Assembly: GCF_020179835.1 (NCBI RefSeq)
Contig: NZ_JAIUDA010000002.1
Span: forward strand, 558,001 to 622,000
Source of the DNA: Pantoea sp. alder81
GTDB lineage: Bacteria > Pseudomonadota > Gammaproteobacteria > Enterobacterales > Enterobacteriaceae
DNA: 64,000 bases
Direction: 5' to 3'
Below are positions 23,651-35,068 of this stretch, piece after piece. Under the pieces are notes generated by a model. The model did no database searches, had not been told where the DNA came from, and saw only the letters and a program-made list of their open reading frames with translations. The first letter of the stretch is position 1; every line of letters begins with the position of its first letter. The position numbers were made by a program, and so were the translations under genes.

Positions 23651-25219
23651 TTATTCAGCAGGCTGGGTGCGGATCAGGTAGTCAAACGCGCTGAGTGAGG
23701 CTTTCGCGCCTTCACCGCTGGCGATGATGATCTGCTTGTACGGCACCGTGGTGCAGTCACCCGCCGCGAACACGCCTTTCAGGCTGGTTTCGCATTTGGC
23801 GTCGATGATGATCTCGCCCATCTTGTTACGTTCTACCGCGCCTTCAAGGAAGGTGGTGTTCGGCAACAGACCAATCTGCACGAAAATACCGCTCAGCGCG
23901 ATCTCGTGGCTGGTCTGGTTGTTACGATCGATATAAGCCAGACCGGTGACTTTGCTGCCGTCGCCTTTCACTTCGGTGGTCTGCGCATTGAGAATCACAT
24001 CCACGTTTTTCAGGCTGCGCAGTTTGTCCTGCAGCACTTTGTCAGCGCGCATTTCGCTGGCGAATTCCAGCAGTGTCACGTGCTCAACCAGACCTGCGAG
24101 GTCGATAGCCGCTTCAACGCCGGAGTTACCGCCGCCGATCACCGCCGTGCGCTTGCCTTTGAACAGCGGGCCGTCGCAGTGTGGGCAGTAGGTCACGCCT
24201 TTGGTGCGATACTGCTCTTCACCCGGCACGCCCATGTTGCGCCAGCGTGCGCCGGTGGCAATGATGATGCTGCGTGATTTCAGCACCGCGCCAGACGCGG
24301 TTTCAATCGCGTGCAGACCGCCCTCTTTCGCAGCTGGGATCAGCTTGATGGCGCTCTGAGTGTCGATAACGTCAACATCGTAATCATCGACGTGGGCACG
24401 CAGTGAACCGGCCAGCTTAGCGCCTTCGGTTTTCTGTACTGAGATGTAGTTTTCGATGTCCACGGTGTCGAGCACCTGGCCACCAAAACGCTCGCCCATC
24501 AGGCCAGTGCGGATACCTTTACGTGCAGAATAAATCGCTGCCGCTGCGCCCGCTGGGCCGCTGCCGACGATCAGCACTTCATAGGCGTCACGCTTGTTCA
24601 GCTCTTCTGCTGCACGCTTCTCTGCGTTGGTGTCCACTTTGCCGACGATTTCCGCCAGGCTCAGACGGCCCTGACCGAACTCTTTACCGTTAAGGAATAC
24701 GGCTGGAACGCCCATCACATTACGTTCGGTGATCTCGTTCTGGAACATGCCGCCGTCAATCGCGGTGTGGCTGATGCGTGGGTTCAGCACCGCCATCAGG
24801 TTCAGTGCCTGTACCACATCAGGACAGTTGTGGCACGACAGTGAGTAATAGGTTTCGAAATGCAGGTCGGTGTCCAGAGCCACCACTTGCTCCAGCAGGC
24901 TCTGCGACTCTTTCGAAGGGTGTCCACCGGTCTGCAGCAGGGCCAGCACCAGTGACGTAAATTCGTGCCCCATTGGCGAGCCGGCGAAACGCGGGCCGTT
25001 ATTGCTGCCAGGGTTAGTGATCAGGAAAGAGGGTTTACGAACCGGACGATCATTCTCTTCACGGAAGCTGACTTTTTCTGACAAGCTCGCGATATCGGCT
25101 AACAGAGAACGGATCTCCGCAGATTTAGCGCCATCATCCAGTGTGGCAATCAACTCAACCGGTTTCGTTAATTTCTCAAGGTAAGCCTTGAGCTGTGTTT
25201 TTAAATTGGTATCGAGCAT
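23651..25219 (-). CDS. ahpF: Alkyl hydroperoxide reductase subunit F
   Basis: NADH-dependent flavoprotein disulfide reductase that recharges AhpC. 522 aa, as in E. coli. The N-terminal tandem thioredoxin-like domain has [10 protein letters not shown]. The FAD domain begins [21 protein letters not shown]; the redox-active site CPHCDGP follows near residue 345, and the NADH site is [13 protein letters not shown]-terminal AAGDCTT closes FAD binding. RBS AGGAA. It follows ahpC with a weak attenuator hairpin between, so is in the OxyR-type ahpCF operon. Confidence 0.97.
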   Translation of the reverse strand: MLDTNLKTQLKAYLEKLTKPVELIATLDDGAKSAEIRSLLADIASLSEKVSFREENDRPVRKPSFLITNPGSNNGPRFAGSPMGHEFTSLVLALLQTGGHPSKESQSLLEQVVALDTDLHFETYYSLSCHNCPDVVQALNLMAVLNPRISHTAIDGGMFQNEITERNVMGVPAVFLNGKEFGQGRLSLAEIVGKVDTNAEKRAAEELNKRDAYEVLIVGSGPAGAAAAIYSARKGIRTGLMGERFGGQVLDTVDIENYISVQKTEGAKLAGSLRAHVDDYDVDVIDTQSAIKLIPAAKEGGLHAIETASGAVLKSRSIIIATGARWRNMGVPGEEQYRTKGVTYCPHCDGPLFKGKRTAVIGGGNSGVEAAIDLAGLVEHVTLLEFASEMRADKVLQDKLRSLKNVDVILNAQTTEVKGDGSKVTGLAYIDRNNQTSHEIALSGIFVQIGLLPNTTFLEGAVERNKMGEIIIDAKCETSLKGVFAAGDCTTVPYKQIIIASGEGAKASLSAFDYLIRTQPAE

Positions 25220-25234
25220 AGTGAGTTCCTGTCA

Positions 25235-25260
25235 TGAAAATCGGGTGCCGTAGCACCCGA
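25235..25260 (-). terminator. Attenuator-like hairpin between ahpC and ahpF
   Basis: TCGGGTGC-TACG-GCACCCGA followed by TTTT on the minus strand. Strong stem, short U-run, so probably partial termination that sets AhpC above AhpF. Confidence 0.6.
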
Positions 25261-25289
25261 TTGAGAAAGATCGAATGGCTGGGTGTTGC

Positions 25290-25853
25290 TTAGATTTTGC
25301 CAACCAGGTCCAGAGATGGAGCCAGTGTTGCTTCGCCTTCTTTCCATTTAGCTGGGCACACTTCACCTGGGTGAGAAGCCACATACTGAGCCGCTTTGAT
25401 TTTACGGATCAGGTCAGATGCGTCACGACCAATGCCTTCAGCGGTGATTTCGATAGCCTGGATGATGCCCTGTGGGTCAACAATGAAGGTACCGCGATCT
25501 GCCAGACCTTCGTCTTCGCGCATGATTTCGAAGTTACGGGTCAGTGCGCCAGTTGGGTCGCCGATCATCGCATATTTGATTTTTGCGATGGTGTCAGAAG
25601 AACCGTGCCAGGCTTTGTGGGTAAAGTGCGTGTCAGTAGAAACAGAGTAGATATCTACGCCCAGTTTCTGCAGTTCTTCGTGATGGTCTGCTACGTCACC
25701 CAGTTCAGTCGGGCAAACGAAGGTGAAGTCAGCCGGGTAGAAGAAGAAAACACTCCATTTACCTTCAACGTCTTTCTCGGTTACGTCGATGAATTCGCCG
25801 TTTTTGAACGCTGCATTTTTAAATGGTTTGATTTTGGTATTAATGATGGACAT
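25290..25853 (-). CDS. ahpC: Alkyl hydroperoxide reductase subunit C (peroxiredoxin)
   Basis: Typical 2-Cys peroxiredoxin, 187 aa, that reduces H2O2 and organic peroxides. Peroxidatic Cys in [14 protein letters not shown], resolving Cys in [10 protein letters not shown] near the C-terminus. Cytosolic, works with AhpF next door. RBS GGAGG. The 300 bp upstream probably hold an OxyR-regulated promoter, not resolved here. Confidence 0.97.
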   Translation of the reverse strand: MSIINTKIKPFKNAAFKNGEFIDVTEKDVEGKWSVFFFYPADFTFVCPTELGDVADHHEELQKLGVDIYSVSTDTHFTHKAWHGSSDTIAKIKYAMIGDPTGALTRNFEIMREDEGLADRGTFIVDPQGIIQAIEITAEGIGRDASDLIRKIKAAQYVASHPGEVCPAKWKEGEATLAPSLDLVGKI

Positions 25854-26050
25854 AGGTGACCTCCGTTAAAAGATGTGATGCAAGTTACAGTTTTTTCGGG
25901 CCAACTTCTAATACGCAGACGTTATCAATCAGATAATCAAAAGCTATCAAAACGCTGATGCCAGATTCCATGCGGCTTGCCGCGGCATTCTACACAGAAA
26001 GCCTGATGATTTGACAGGCTTTATCTTTTTCCGTCGGCTACTGTTACCTG

Positions 26051-26157
26051 GGGTCGCCATTTAACGCGACCGTCACGAATGACAAACGGTGCGCATAAAT
26101 GCTTACCCTACGAAAATCCTGCTTTGTTGTAGGGTTGCCATTTATGGCGACCGTCAC
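26051..26157. repeat. Two intergenic GGTCGCCAT...GGCGACC repeats
   Basis: GGGTCGCCATTTAACGCGAC (from 26051) and GGGTTGCCATTTATGGCGAC (from 26131), each followed by CGTCACG, 80 bp apart. A third copy lies at 48537-48566. The second and third copies are also preceded by GTGCGCAT...ACCCTA. This is a dispersed palindromic repeat of the REP/BIME kind. Confidence 0.7.
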
Positions 26158-26193
26158 GCGTCATCCCTTTTGATATGCTGGAGCCCCTGTTTG

Positions 26194-26643
26194 GACATTC
26201 GATTATTTGAGGAAGCCGACCGCCCTTTTCTGCGCACGCTGTTTCTGGCGTCGCGTCGTCATAACTGGACCTGGCTGGATGGCGATGATTGGGCGCTGGA
26301 AGATCTGGATGGCGTGATTTTGGGGGAAACGGTGTTAGTGGCTTTAATCGATGGGCATCGCGCCGGATTTGCCGGCATCCTGCCTAACGATAATTTTTTG
26401 CATAGCCTGTATGTCGATCCCGCGTTTCAGGGACAAGGGGTGGGCAGCGCCTTGCTGGAAGCGGTGCATCAGCGCTTCACCTCAACCGGTGCGTTGAAAT
26501 GCCTGATGCTGAATGAGCCCGCGCAGGCGTTTTACCTGAAACATGGCTGGCAACGTGAAGCCACCGGTGAGAGCGAACAGGGAAAATATGTGTTGATGCA
26601 TTTTCCGCTGACGACACGCGCCAGCGGAAAAAGGGTGCGTTAA
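26194..26643 (+). CDS. GNAT family N-acetyltransferase
   Basis: A 149-aa protein with the acetyl-CoA loop VDPAFQGQGVGSALLEAV and a C-terminal FYLKHGWQREATGE strand pair. The likely start is TTG at 26194 (LDIRLFEEADRPFLR, the usual GNAT opening) after GGAG; the ORF to 26089 runs through the upstream repeats and is not protein-like. Substrate unknown. Converges with mrp, ending 4 bp into it. Confidence 0.8.
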   Translation, partial: DIRLFEEADRPFLRTLFLASRRHNWTWLDGDDWALEDLDGVILGETVLVALIDGHRAGFAGILPNDNFLHSLYVDPAFQGQGVGSALLEAVHQRFTSTGALKCLMLNEPAQAFYLKHGWQREATGESEQGKYVLMHFPLTTRASGKRVR

Positions 26644-27752
26644 ACCGCGCGGAAAGCAATATCGGCCGGAATCACTTCGCCCTGCCAGTAGAGCTGGGCG
26701 GCCACGCGACCGGCTAGCTGACGATACAGCGCGGTGAATTCGCTGTCCGGACGGCGGATCACCGTCGGTTCACCATCATCCAGATCCTCACGCAGATTGA
26801 TGTGCAGCGGCAGTTGCGCCAGCAGTTGGGTGTGGTAATCCGCCGCCAGTTTCTGCGCGCCACCGGTGCCAAAAATCGGCTCATGATGGCCGCATTCGCT
26901 GCAAATATGAATGCTCATGTTCTCCACCACGCCCAATACCGGCACGCTAACCTTCTCGAACATCACAATGCCTTTGCGCGCATCAATCAGTGCGATGTCC
27001 TGTGGCGTCGTCACCACCAGCGCGCCGGTCACCGGCACGTTTTGCGCCAGCGTCAGTTGGATGTCGCCGGTACCCGGTGGCATATCCAGGATCAGATAAT
27101 CAAGATCCGGCCACATCGTCTCGTTCAGCAGCTGCATCAGCGCTTTGCTGGCCATCGGGCCGCGCCACACCATGGCATTCTCATCGGTGACCAGGTAGCC
27201 AATCGAGTTGGTCGCCAATCCGTGCGCCATAATTGGCGCCATGTGCGTGCCATCCGGCGAGGTCGGACGCTGGCTTTCGGTGCCGAGCATATTGGGAATC
27301 GACGGGCCGTAAATATCGGCATCGAGAATGCCGACCTTTGCGCCTTCGGCAATCAGTGCCAGCGCCATGTTCACCGCGGTGCTGGATTTGCCCACGCCGC
27401 CTTTACCGGAACTCACTGCGATGATGTTCTTCACACCTGTCGCGCCGGGATGATTTTTCACGCGCTTGAGCGTGGCGATGTCATGGCGCAAGCGCCAGTC
27501 AATGGCGCTGGCCTGCGTCAGACGCAGCAATTCGGCACTGACTTGGGCTTTCAGCTCTTCAAAGGCGCTGGCCCAGGCAAAGGGCATCACCAGTTCGATG
27601 TGCAGCTTGCCATCCAGCAGAGCCACATGGCGCAAGGCTTTCAAGGTCGTCAGATTGTGATGCAGTGTCGGATGTTCAAAGTCACTCAGCACGCCGATAA
27701 CCACAGCGCGCAATGCTTCGGGTGAATGATGTTCCCGGGATTGTGATGTCAT
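26640..27752 (-). CDS. mrp: Iron-sulfur cluster carrier protein Mrp/ApbC
   Basis: P-loop ATPase that carries and transfers Fe-S clusters. 370 aa: N-terminal MIP18-like domain, then [16 protein letters not shown] (deviant Walker A), [19 protein letters not shown], and the C-terminal [13 protein letters not shown] with the CxxC cluster-binding pair. The ATG at 27752 follows AAGGAG. Divergent from metG, the standard enterobacterial arrangement. Confidence 0.95.
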   Translation of the reverse strand: MTSQSREHHSPEALRAVVIGVLSDFEHPTLHHNLTTLKALRHVALLDGKLHIELVMPFAWASAFEELKAQVSAELLRLTQASAIDWRLRHDIATLKRVKNHPGATGVKNIIAVSSGKGGVGKSSTAVNMALALIAEGAKVGILDADIYGPSIPNMLGTESQRPTSPDGTHMAPIMAHGLATNSIGYLVTDENAMVWRGPMASKALMQLLNETMWPDLDYLILDMPPGTGDIQLTLAQNVPVTGALVVTTPQDIALIDARKGIVMFEKVSVPVLGVVENMSIHICSECGHHEPIFGTGGAQKLAADYHTQLLAQLPLHINLREDLDDGEPTVIRRPDSEFTALYRQLAGRVAAQLYWQGEVIPADIAFRAV

Positions 27753-27894
27753 CCCAACTCCTTGTGTTTTCATCACGCCAGATATCGGCGATGTGCTTTC
27801 AATAATATCAGATGCTGTCCAGTTGTGTTTACGCCAGAGGGTGCTTCGGGTAACATCTAAGCCCGATTTTTATTCACGGAACGCTACGCAAACT

Positions 27895-29928
27895 ATGACT
27901 CAAGTCGCTAAAAAAATTCTGGTAACGTGCGCACTGCCGTACGCAAACGGTTCAATCCATCTCGGTCACATGCTTGAGCACATTCAGGCTGACATTTGGG
28001 TCCGTTACCAGCGAATGCGTGGCAACCAGGTTTACTTCATCTGCGCAGACGATGCTCACGGCACGCCGATCATGCTGAAAGCACAACAGCTCGGTATCCC
28101 ACCTGAGCAGATGATCGCCGAGATGAAGCAGGAGCACGAAACTGACTTCGCTGGCTTCGACATCAGCTACGACAACTATCACTCCACGCACGGCGACGAA
28201 AACCGTCAGCTGTCAGGGTTGATCTACGCTCGTCTGAAAGAGAACGGTTTCATCAAGAACCGCACCATTTCACAGCTGTACGATCCGGAAAAAGGCATGT
28301 TCCTGCCCGATCGTTTTGTGAAAGGCACCTGCCCGAAATGTAAGTCACCGGATCAATACGGCGATAACTGTGAAGTGTGCAGCGCGACCTACAGCCCAAC
28401 CGAGCTGATCGATCCGAAATCCGTGGTATCCGGCGCGACGCCTGTGCTGCGTGATTCTGAGCACTTCTTCTTTGATCTGCCTTCATTCAGCGCGATGTTG
28501 CAGACCTGGACCCGTTCAGGTGCGTTGCAGGAGCAGGTCGCCAATAAGATGCAGGAGTGGTTCGACTCCGGTCTGCAGCAGTGGGATATCTCCCGTGATG
28601 CGCCTTATTTCGGTTTCGAAATCCCTGACGCGCCGGGCAAATACTTCTACGTGTGGCTGGATGCGCCAATCGGCTATATGGGTTCCTTCAAGAACCTGTG
28701 TGACAAGCGCGGCAACATCGATTTCGACGAGTTCTGGAAAAAAGATTCTTCTACCGAGCTGTATCACTTCATCGGTAAAGACATCGTTTATTTCCACAGC
28801 CTGTTCTGGCCAGCAATGCTGGAAGGCAGCAACTTCCGCAAGCCGACCAACCTGTTCGTGCACGGTTATGTGACGGTGAACGGCGCGAAGATGTCCAAAT
28901 CGCGCGGCACCTTCATCAAGGCCAGCACCTGGCTGCAACATCTGGATGCGGACAGCCTGCGTTACTACTACGCGGCGAAACTCTCTTCACGCATCGACGA
29001 CATCGACCTGAATCTGGAAGATTTCGTGCAGCGCGTGAACGCCGATATCGTCAATAAGGTGGTGAACCTCGCGTCCCGTAACGCCGGTTTCATTACTAAA
29101 CGCTTTGGCGGCAAACTGGCGAGCGAACTGGCCGATCCGGCGCTGTATCAGACCTTCGTGGATGCGTCAGAGAAGATTGGTGAAGCCTGGGCGAGCCGCG
29201 AGTACAACCGTGCCATCCGTGAAATCATGGCGCTGGCAGATATCGCCAACCGTTATGTGGATGAGCAGGCACCGTGGGTGGTGGCGAAACAGGAAGGCCG
29301 CGATGCTGACCTGCAAGCAATCTGCTCAATGGGTATCAACCTGTTCCGCATTCTGATGACCTGGCTGAAGCCGGTGTTGCCTTCACTGAGCGCACGTACT
29401 GAAGCCTTCCTTAACACGGAACTGAGTTGGGATGCGATTGCGCAGCCGCTGCTGGATCACGATGTGGCACCGTTTAAAGCCTTGTATGGCCGTATCGAAA
29501 TGGCCAAAGTTGAAGGGCTGATTGAAGCCTCTAAAGAGGATGCGGCTGCGGCGAACAAGCCTGCGGTTACCGGTCCTCTGGCTGACGCGCCGATTGGTGA
29601 CACCATCACCATCGACGATTTCGCCAAAGTCGATATGCGCGTGGCGCTGATCGAGAAAGCCGAGCTGGTTGAAGGTTCTGACAAGCTGCTGCGTCTGGAA
29701 CTGGATCTTGGCGGTGAGAAGCGTCAGATTTTCTCGGGCATTCGCGCGGCTTATCCGGATCCATCGGTACTGGTTGGCAAGATGACCATCATTGTCGCTA
29801 ACCTGGCACCGCGTAAGATGCGTTTCGGCATCTCAGAAGGCATGGTGCTGTCAGCCGGTTCCGGTGGTTCAGACCTGTTTGTGTTGTCCGTTGATAGCGG
29901 TGCACAACCTGGGATGCAGGTGAAGTAA
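27895..29928 (+). CDS. metG: Methionyl-tRNA synthetase
   Basis: Charges tRNA-Met. 677 aa, equal to E. coli MetG. HIGH motif as [11 protein letters not shown], zinc knuckle [22 protein letters not shown] in [11 protein letters not shown], and a C-terminal tRNA-binding (TRBD) domain from about residue 575 ([18 protein letters not shown]). Start is the ATG at 27895; earlier starts lie in the promoter region shared with mrp. Confidence 0.98.
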   Translation: MTQVAKKILVTCALPYANGSIHLGHMLEHIQADIWVRYQRMRGNQVYFICADDAHGTPIMLKAQQLGIPPEQMIAEMKQEHETDFAGFDISYDNYHSTHGDENRQLSGLIYARLKENGFIKNRTISQLYDPEKGMFLPDRFVKGTCPKCKSPDQYGDNCEVCSATYSPTELIDPKSVVSGATPVLRDSEHFFFDLPSFSAMLQTWTRSGALQEQVANKMQEWFDSGLQQWDISRDAPYFGFEIPDAPGKYFYVWLDAPIGYMGSFKNLCDKRGNIDFDEFWKKDSSTELYHFIGKDIVYFHSLFWPAMLEGSNFRKPTNLFVHGYVTVNGAKMSKSRGTFIKASTWLQHLDADSLRYYYAAKLSSRIDDIDLNLEDFVQRVNADIVNKVVNLASRNAGFITKRFGGKLASELADPALYQTFVDASEKIGEAWASREYNRAIREIMALADIANRYVDEQAPWVVAKQEGRDADLQAICSMGINLFRILMTWLKPVLPSLSARTEAFLNTELSWDAIAQPLLDHDVAPFKALYGRIEMAKVEGLIEASKEDAAAANKPAVTGPLADAPIGDTITIDDFAKVDMRVALIEKAELVEGSDKLLRLELDLGGEKRQIFSGIRAAYPDPSVLVGKMTIIVANLAPRKMRFGISEGMVLSAGSGGSDLFVLSVDSGAQPGMQVK

Positions 29929-29936
29929 TTGAACAA

Positions 29937-29960
29937 GCCGCCTTCAGGGCGGCTTTTTTA
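29937..29960 (+). terminator. Terminator of metG
   Basis: GCCGCC-TTCAG-GGCGGC followed by TTTTTTA, seven bases after the stop codon. Confidence 0.9.
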
Positions 29961-29985
29961 TCGAGCCTCTGTTGTGGAGCCTTTC

Positions 29986-30360
29986 GTGCTAACTGCCTGC
30001 TGGCACTATTTGCGTGCCTTTATGATTATTTATGCCGCGCTCTATGCCGGAAACGGTATTGCTGCCCTGCTGCCGTTTACTATTCCGGGCAGTATTATCG
30101 GCATGCTTCTGCTGTTTACCTTGCTGGCGCTGCAAATCCTGCCGGTCGGCTGGGTGAAACCGGGCTGTCATTTGCTGATCCGCTATATGGCGCTGCTGTT
30201 TGTACCGATCAGCGTCGGCGTGATGGGTTACACCGATATCCTGAGCGCACAGTTTGGACCGATTGTCGTCTCCTGCGTGGTGAGCACCTTTATGGTGTTG
30301 CTGATCGTCGGCCTGAGCGCCGAGCGTTTGCAACGTCCAAAGGAGCAGCCTCATGACTGA
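29986..30360 (+). CDS. yohJ: LrgA/CidA-like membrane protein YohJ
   Basis: A 124-aa four-helix inner-membrane protein of UPF0299, with signature [22 protein letters not shown] and [21 protein letters not shown] start at 29986 after GGAG; an upstream start would overlap the metG terminator. CidA/LrgA proteins modulate murein hydrolase activity and export of small metabolites with LrgB partners. It overlaps yohK by 8 bp. Confidence 0.92.
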   Translation: MLTACWHYLRAFMIIYAALYAGNGIAALLPFTIPGSIIGMLLLFTLLALQILPVGWVKPGCHLLIRYMALLFVPISVGVMGYTDILSAQFGPIVVSCVVSTFMVLLIVGLSAERLQRPKEQPHD

Positions 30361-31045
30361 CGCCTGGTGGTCATTGCCGCTCACCGTAGTGGCTTATTTG
30401 CTGGCGCGTAAGCTGGCAGCCAAAATCAATATCTCGATCATTAACCCGCTATTAGTGGCGATGGCGATTGTCATCCCGATTCTGCTGCTGACGCATATCC
30501 CTTACACACGCTATTTCGCGGGCAGCGCATTCCTCAATCAGCTGTTGCAACCCGCCGTGGTGGCACTGGCCTTGCCGCTGTATGAGCAAATGCATCAGAT
30601 TCGCGCACGCTGGAAAACCATTATCAGCGTCTGTTTTATTGGCAGCATTACGGCGATGGTCTCCGGCACGGCTATTGCGCTGTGGATGGGGGCAACGCCG
30701 GAAATCGCGGCGACGATTATGCCGAAATCCGTCACCACGCCGATTGCCATGGCAGTGTCCGGTTCGCTGCACGGCATCCCGGCCATCAGCGCCATCTGCG
30801 TCTTGATTGCGGGCGTGCTTGGTGCGGTATTCGGCCATATGCTGCTGAATCTGTTTAAGGTGCACAGTAAGTCTTCACGCGGTCTGGCGATTGGCAACGC
30901 CTCGCATGCGTTAGGCACAGCGCGCGCGGCGGAGATCGATTATCAGGAAGGGGCATTCAGTTCGCTGGCGTTGGTGATCTGCGGCATTATTACCTCGCTG
31001 CTGGCACCCTTCCTTTTCCCGCTGCTGATGCACTGGTGGGGCTAA
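30353..31045 (+). CDS. yohK: LrgB-like membrane protein YohK
   Basis: A 230-aa multi-helix membrane protein of the LrgB/CidB family ([14 protein letters not shown], a family hallmark). Partner of YohJ in one operon. In E. coli the pair has been linked to 3-hydroxypropionate tolerance and cytidine uptake regulation; here the cdd gene follows at once, which agrees with a nucleoside-related context. Confidence 0.93.
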   Translation: MTDAWWSLPLTVVAYLLARKLAAKINISIINPLLVAMAIVIPILLLTHIPYTRYFAGSAFLNQLLQPAVVALALPLYEQMHQIRARWKTIISVCFIGSITAMVSGTAIALWMGATPEIAATIMPKSVTTPIAMAVSGSLHGIPAISAICVLIAGVLGAVFGHMLLNLFKVHSKSSRGLAIGNASHALGTARAAEIDYQEGAFSSLALVICGIITSLLAPFLFPLLMHWWG

Positions 31046-31046
31046 A

Positions 31047-31070
31047 ACTTGCGAGAGATCTCGCAAAGTT
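31047..31070. terminator. Palindrome after yohK
   Basis: AACTTGCGAGAGATCTCGCA plus AAGTT, nearly fully self-complementary around GAGATCTC. No T-run; may act as terminator or operator ahead of cdd. Confidence 0.35.
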
Positions 31071-31169
31071 GAAACAACTCAATCAGCTTACATTGTCACA
31101 GCGACACAGATCACATATAACCCTTCAGGCGGCGCATCGCCGCTAACGCGTTAATGAGGTCATCACATC

Positions 31170-32066
31170 ATGCATCCACGATTCACTGCTGCTTTCTCCG
31201 CCCTGCCCGCTGACTTGCAAACTGCGATTCATCCCTTGCTGGATTCAGCTGATTTTGACGGCGTACTGCGCCCACAGGACGTGGCACGCCTGAAGCAGGA
31301 AACGGGGCTGGATGAGGATGCCTTAGCGCTAGCGCTGCTGCCGATTGCCGCCTGCTGCGCGGTCGCACCGGTGTCTCACTTTAATGTGGGCGCCATTTCA
31401 CGCGGCGTGAGCGGCCACTGGTACTTCGGTGCCAACATGGAGTTTGAACACGCACCGCTGCAGCAAACCGTGCATGCCGAACAGAGCGCCATTACCCACG
31501 CCTGGCTGCATGGCGAAGAGAAACTCGACGCCATCACCGTCAATTACACGCCTTGCGGCCACTGCCGTCAGTTTATGAACGAACTGAACAGCGGCACGGC
31601 GATTCGCATCAGTCTGCCAGGACGTGCAGTGAGTACGCTGGGCGATTATCTGCCGGATGCTTTTGGTCCTGCCGATCTCAATATCACTGAACGTCTGCTG
31701 ACACCGATTCATCACGGATTCGCGGTGCACGGTGATGCGTTACAACAGGCGGCTATTGAAGCCGCGAACAATAGCCATGCGCCTTACAGCCACAGCTACA
31801 GTGGCGTGGCCTTGCGCAGCCAGAGCGGCAACATTTTTACCGGGCGCTATGCGGAAAATGCTGCTTTCAACCCAAGTCTGCCGCCGTTGCAGGCTGCGCT
31901 GATTCTGATGAACATGCGTAATGAAGCGCTGGATACCATCCAACAGGCGGTGCTGGTCGAATGTGAAGTCAGTACTTTGAGCCAGCGCGATGCCACGCGC
32001 GCCACCCTCGCGGCGCTGGGCTGTGAAGATTTCTCAGTTACTTTAGTTTCGAAAACATCAGTTTAG
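31170..32066 (+). CDS. cdd: Cytidine deaminase
   Basis: Zinc enzyme converting cytidine and deoxycytidine to uridine forms. 298 aa, the long two-domain E. coli-type homodimeric enzyme. Catalytic motif HAEQSAI (zinc His, proton-shuttle Glu) and PCGHCRQF (two zinc Cys) in the first domain; the second domain lost these. RBS TGAGG. Usually CRP/CytR-controlled; the upstream stretch has TCACA-like half-sites but no clear full site. Confidence 0.96.
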   Translation: MHPRFTAAFSALPADLQTAIHPLLDSADFDGVLRPQDVARLKQETGLDEDALALALLPIAACCAVAPVSHFNVGAISRGVSGHWYFGANMEFEHAPLQQTVHAEQSAITHAWLHGEEKLDAITVNYTPCGHCRQFMNELNSGTAIRISLPGRAVSTLGDYLPDAFGPADLNITERLLTPIHHGFAVHGDALQQAAIEAANNSHAPYSHSYSGVALRSQSGNIFTGRYAENAAFNPSLPPLQAALILMNMRNEALDTIQQAVLVECEVSTLSQRDATRATLAALGCEDFSVTLVSKTSV

Positions 32067-32226
32067 TGATCCTTTCATCGCTTTTGTGACTTTCTATTAA
32101 CAAAAGCTGTACATCCGCAAGAATCCTCTTAGGATCGGGCGCCAGAACCACTTCACAAGAACCTGGTCTGGCGTTACCTTTTCCCGGTGATACGTCAGCA
32201 AACACTGCAACCGGAGCCAACATTGC

Positions 32227-33924
32227 ATGGAACTCGACTACGAAAGTAAACGTCCGCTGTATATTCCTTACGCGGGCCCGATTCTGCTGGAATTTCCGCT
32301 GTTGAATAAAGGCAGCGCCTTCACCCTGGATGAGCGTAACGAATTTAACCTTAACGGCTTACTCCCTGAAGCCGTTGAAACCATCGAAGAGCAGGCCGAA
32401 CGTGCCTGGCGTCAGTTCCTGGACTTCAAAAACAATAACGACAAGCATGTCTATCTGCGTAACATCCAGGACACCAACGAAACCCTGTTCTACCGCCTGC
32501 TCGACAATCATCTGGAAGAGATGATGCCGATTATCTACACCCCAACCGTCGGCGCGGCTTGTGAACACTTCTCTGAAATTTATCGTCGTGCACGCGGGGT
32601 TTTCATCTCGTATAACAACCGCGATCGCATTGAAGACATGCTGCAAAACGCCACCAAGCAGAACGTGAAAGTGATCGTGGTAACCGATGGCGAGCGTATT
32701 CTCGGCCTCGGTGACCTCGGCATCGGTGGTATGGGTATCCCGATCGGTAAGCTGTCGCTTTACACCGCGTGTGGCGGTATCAGCCCGGCTTATACCCTGC
32801 CCGTGGTGCTGGATGTCGGCACCAACAATCAGCAGTTGCTGAACGATCCGCTGTATATGGGCTGGCGTCATCCGCGTATTACCGGCGAAGAGTACGAAGC
32901 CTTCGTGGATGAATTCATTCAGGCAGTGAAACGCCGCTGGCCGAACGTGCTGCTGCAGTTCGAAGACTTCGCGCAGAAGAACGCCATGCCGCTTCTCGAA
33001 CGCTATCGCGACGAAGTGTGCTGCTTTAACGATGACATTCAGGGCACCGCCGCTGTCACCGTCGGCACGTTGATCGCTGCCAGCCGTGCCGCAGGCAGCC
33101 GTCTGTGTGAGCAAAAAGTCGTGTTCCTCGGCGCAGGTTCTGCCGGTTGTGGTATCGCCGAGCAAATTATTGCCCAGATGAAGTCTGAAGGTCTGAGCGA
33201 TGACGAAGCGCGTGCCCGCGTGATGATGGTGGATCGTTTTGGTCTGTTGACCGACAAATTGCCAAACCTGCTCGATTTCCAGAGCAAGCTGGTGCAGAAG
33301 AGTGAAAACCTGAAAAGCTGGGATGTCACCAGTGACTCAATTTCACTGCTGGACGTGGTGCGCAACGCCAAGCCAGATATCATGATTGGCGTGTCCGGTC
33401 AGCCAGGTCTGTTCACGGAAGAGATCATCCGTGAGATGCATAAACACACCAAGCGTCCGATTGTAATGCCGCTGTCGAACCCAACCTCACGCGTTGAAGC
33501 CACACCAGCGGATATCATCTCCTGGACCGACGGTGAAGCGCTGGTTGCTACCGGCAGCCCCTTTGCGCCGGTGACCTGGAAAGGTAAAACCTACCCGATT
33601 GCCCAGTGCAATAACTCCTATATCTTCCCAGGTATTGGTTTGGGTGTTATCGCCGCAGGAGCCACCCGCATCACCGATTCGATGCTGATGACCGCCAGCC
33701 GTGCATTGGCTGACTGCTCACCGCTGGTGAACGATGGAGAAGGCCCGGTGCTGCCAGAATTGAAACACATTCAGGGCGTGTCGAAACTGATCGCCATGGA
33801 AGTGGGCAAAGCAGCCCAGTTGGCTGGCGTGGCCGTGGTCACTTCAGAAGACGTACTGTCTAAAGCCGTGAATAATAACTTCTGGCTGCCGCAGTATCGT
33901 CATTATCGCCGTACTTCTATTTAA
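32227..33924 (+). CDS. maeA: NAD-dependent malic enzyme MaeA (SfcA)
   Basis: Oxidative decarboxylation of malate to pyruvate. 565 aa, identical length to E. coli MaeA. Key parts: [13 protein letters not shown] with catalytic Tyr, [40 protein letters not shown] (metal-binding Asp), and a Rossmann loop [17 protein letters not shown]. Stands alone between cdd and sanA. Confidence 0.97.
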   Translation: MELDYESKRPLYIPYAGPILLEFPLLNKGSAFTLDERNEFNLNGLLPEAVETIEEQAERAWRQFLDFKNNNDKHVYLRNIQDTNETLFYRLLDNHLEEMMPIIYTPTVGAACEHFSEIYRRARGVFISYNNRDRIEDMLQNATKQNVKVIVVTDGERILGLGDLGIGGMGIPIGKLSLYTACGGISPAYTLPVVLDVGTNNQQLLNDPLYMGWRHPRITGEEYEAFVDEFIQAVKRRWPNVLLQFEDFAQKNAMPLLERYRDEVCCFNDDIQGTAAVTVGTLIAASRAAGSRLCEQKVVFLGAGSAGCGIAEQIIAQMKSEGLSDDEARARVMMVDRFGLLTDKLPNLLDFQSKLVQKSENLKSWDVTSDSISLLDVVRNAKPDIMIGVSGQPGLFTEEIIREMHKHTKRPIVMPLSNPTSRVEATPADIISWTDGEALVATGSPFAPVTWKGKTYPIAQCNNSYIFPGIGLGVIAAGATRITDSMLMTASRALADCSPLVNDGEGPVLPELKHIQGVSKLIAMEVGKAAQLAGVAVVTSEDVLSKAVNNNFWLPQYRHYRRTSI

Positions 33925-34018
33925 TCAGCCAGCGCAGCCGGTGAATACAGTACCGGCTGCGCTTAAAATATCGCCAGCCAACTTGCGTAAACTTGCTTCA
34001 TGTCCCCGCCTCAAGTAG

Positions 34019-34780
<762 letters not shown>

Positions 34781-34805
34781 GTGCGTTTTAGCCGCTGAGT
34801 TTGCA

Positions 34806-34903
34806 GTGATAACGTTGTCTGGTGTCGCTTAGGGCTACTGTGATAACGCTGTCTCTGGTGCCGCTTCAGGCATTGTGATTACGCTGTCTGGTGTCGCTTT
34901 GGG
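34806..34903. repeat. Three imperfect tandem repeats, about 34-35 bp each
   Basis: Units start at 34806, 34840 and 34875 with GTGATAACG(T/C)TGTCT and end in GG(T/C)GYCGCTT..GGG. The third has GTGATTACG. They lie between sanA and the mglC terminator, directly before the hexanucleotide array. Confidence 0.85.
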
Positions 34904-34924
34904 GGCTGGCGGTCCTCGCCCTTC

Positions 34925-34996
34925 GCAGTTGCAGTTGCAGTCGCAGTTGCAGTCGCAGTTGCAGTTGCAGTTGCAGTTGCAGTTGCAGTTGCAGTT
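34925..34996. repeat. Hexanucleotide microsatellite (GCAGTT) x12
   Basis: Twelve 6-bp units in a row; units 3 and 5 read GCAGTC, the others GCAGTT. Non-coding by position between convergent genes. As codons it would read Gln-Leu on one strand and Asn-Cys on the other, without any RBS. Copy number is likely to vary by slippage. Confidence 0.95.
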
Positions 34997-35005
34997 AGCG
35001 CAAAT

Positions 35006-35042
35006 AAAAAAGGCTACCATTCATAAAATGGCAGCCTTTTAC
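35006..35042. terminator. Bidirectional terminator between sanA and mglC
   Basis: GGCTACCATT-cataa-AATGGCAGCC with one mismatch, preceded by AAAAAA and followed by TTTT, so U-runs occur in both directions. Confidence 0.85.
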
Positions 35043-35068
35043 AGTGATGTTTTGCTGTGTGCTAAGTC

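Noticed and set aside
26802..27725. 307-aa + strand ORF opposite mrp, and similar long antisense ORFs (for example 45193-46026)
   Set aside because: These are GC-rich codon shadows of well-identified genes, with His/Gln/Arg-rich composition and no RBS or homology.
34806..34996. CRISPR-like array
   Set aside because: Units are directly abutting imperfect tandem repeats or a microsatellite; there are no unique spacers and no cas genes.
34835..35020. Minus-strand ORF encoding a (Cys-Asn)n protein
   Set aside because: It is the translation of the GCAGTT microsatellite, starts inside the terminator region and has no ribosome-binding site.
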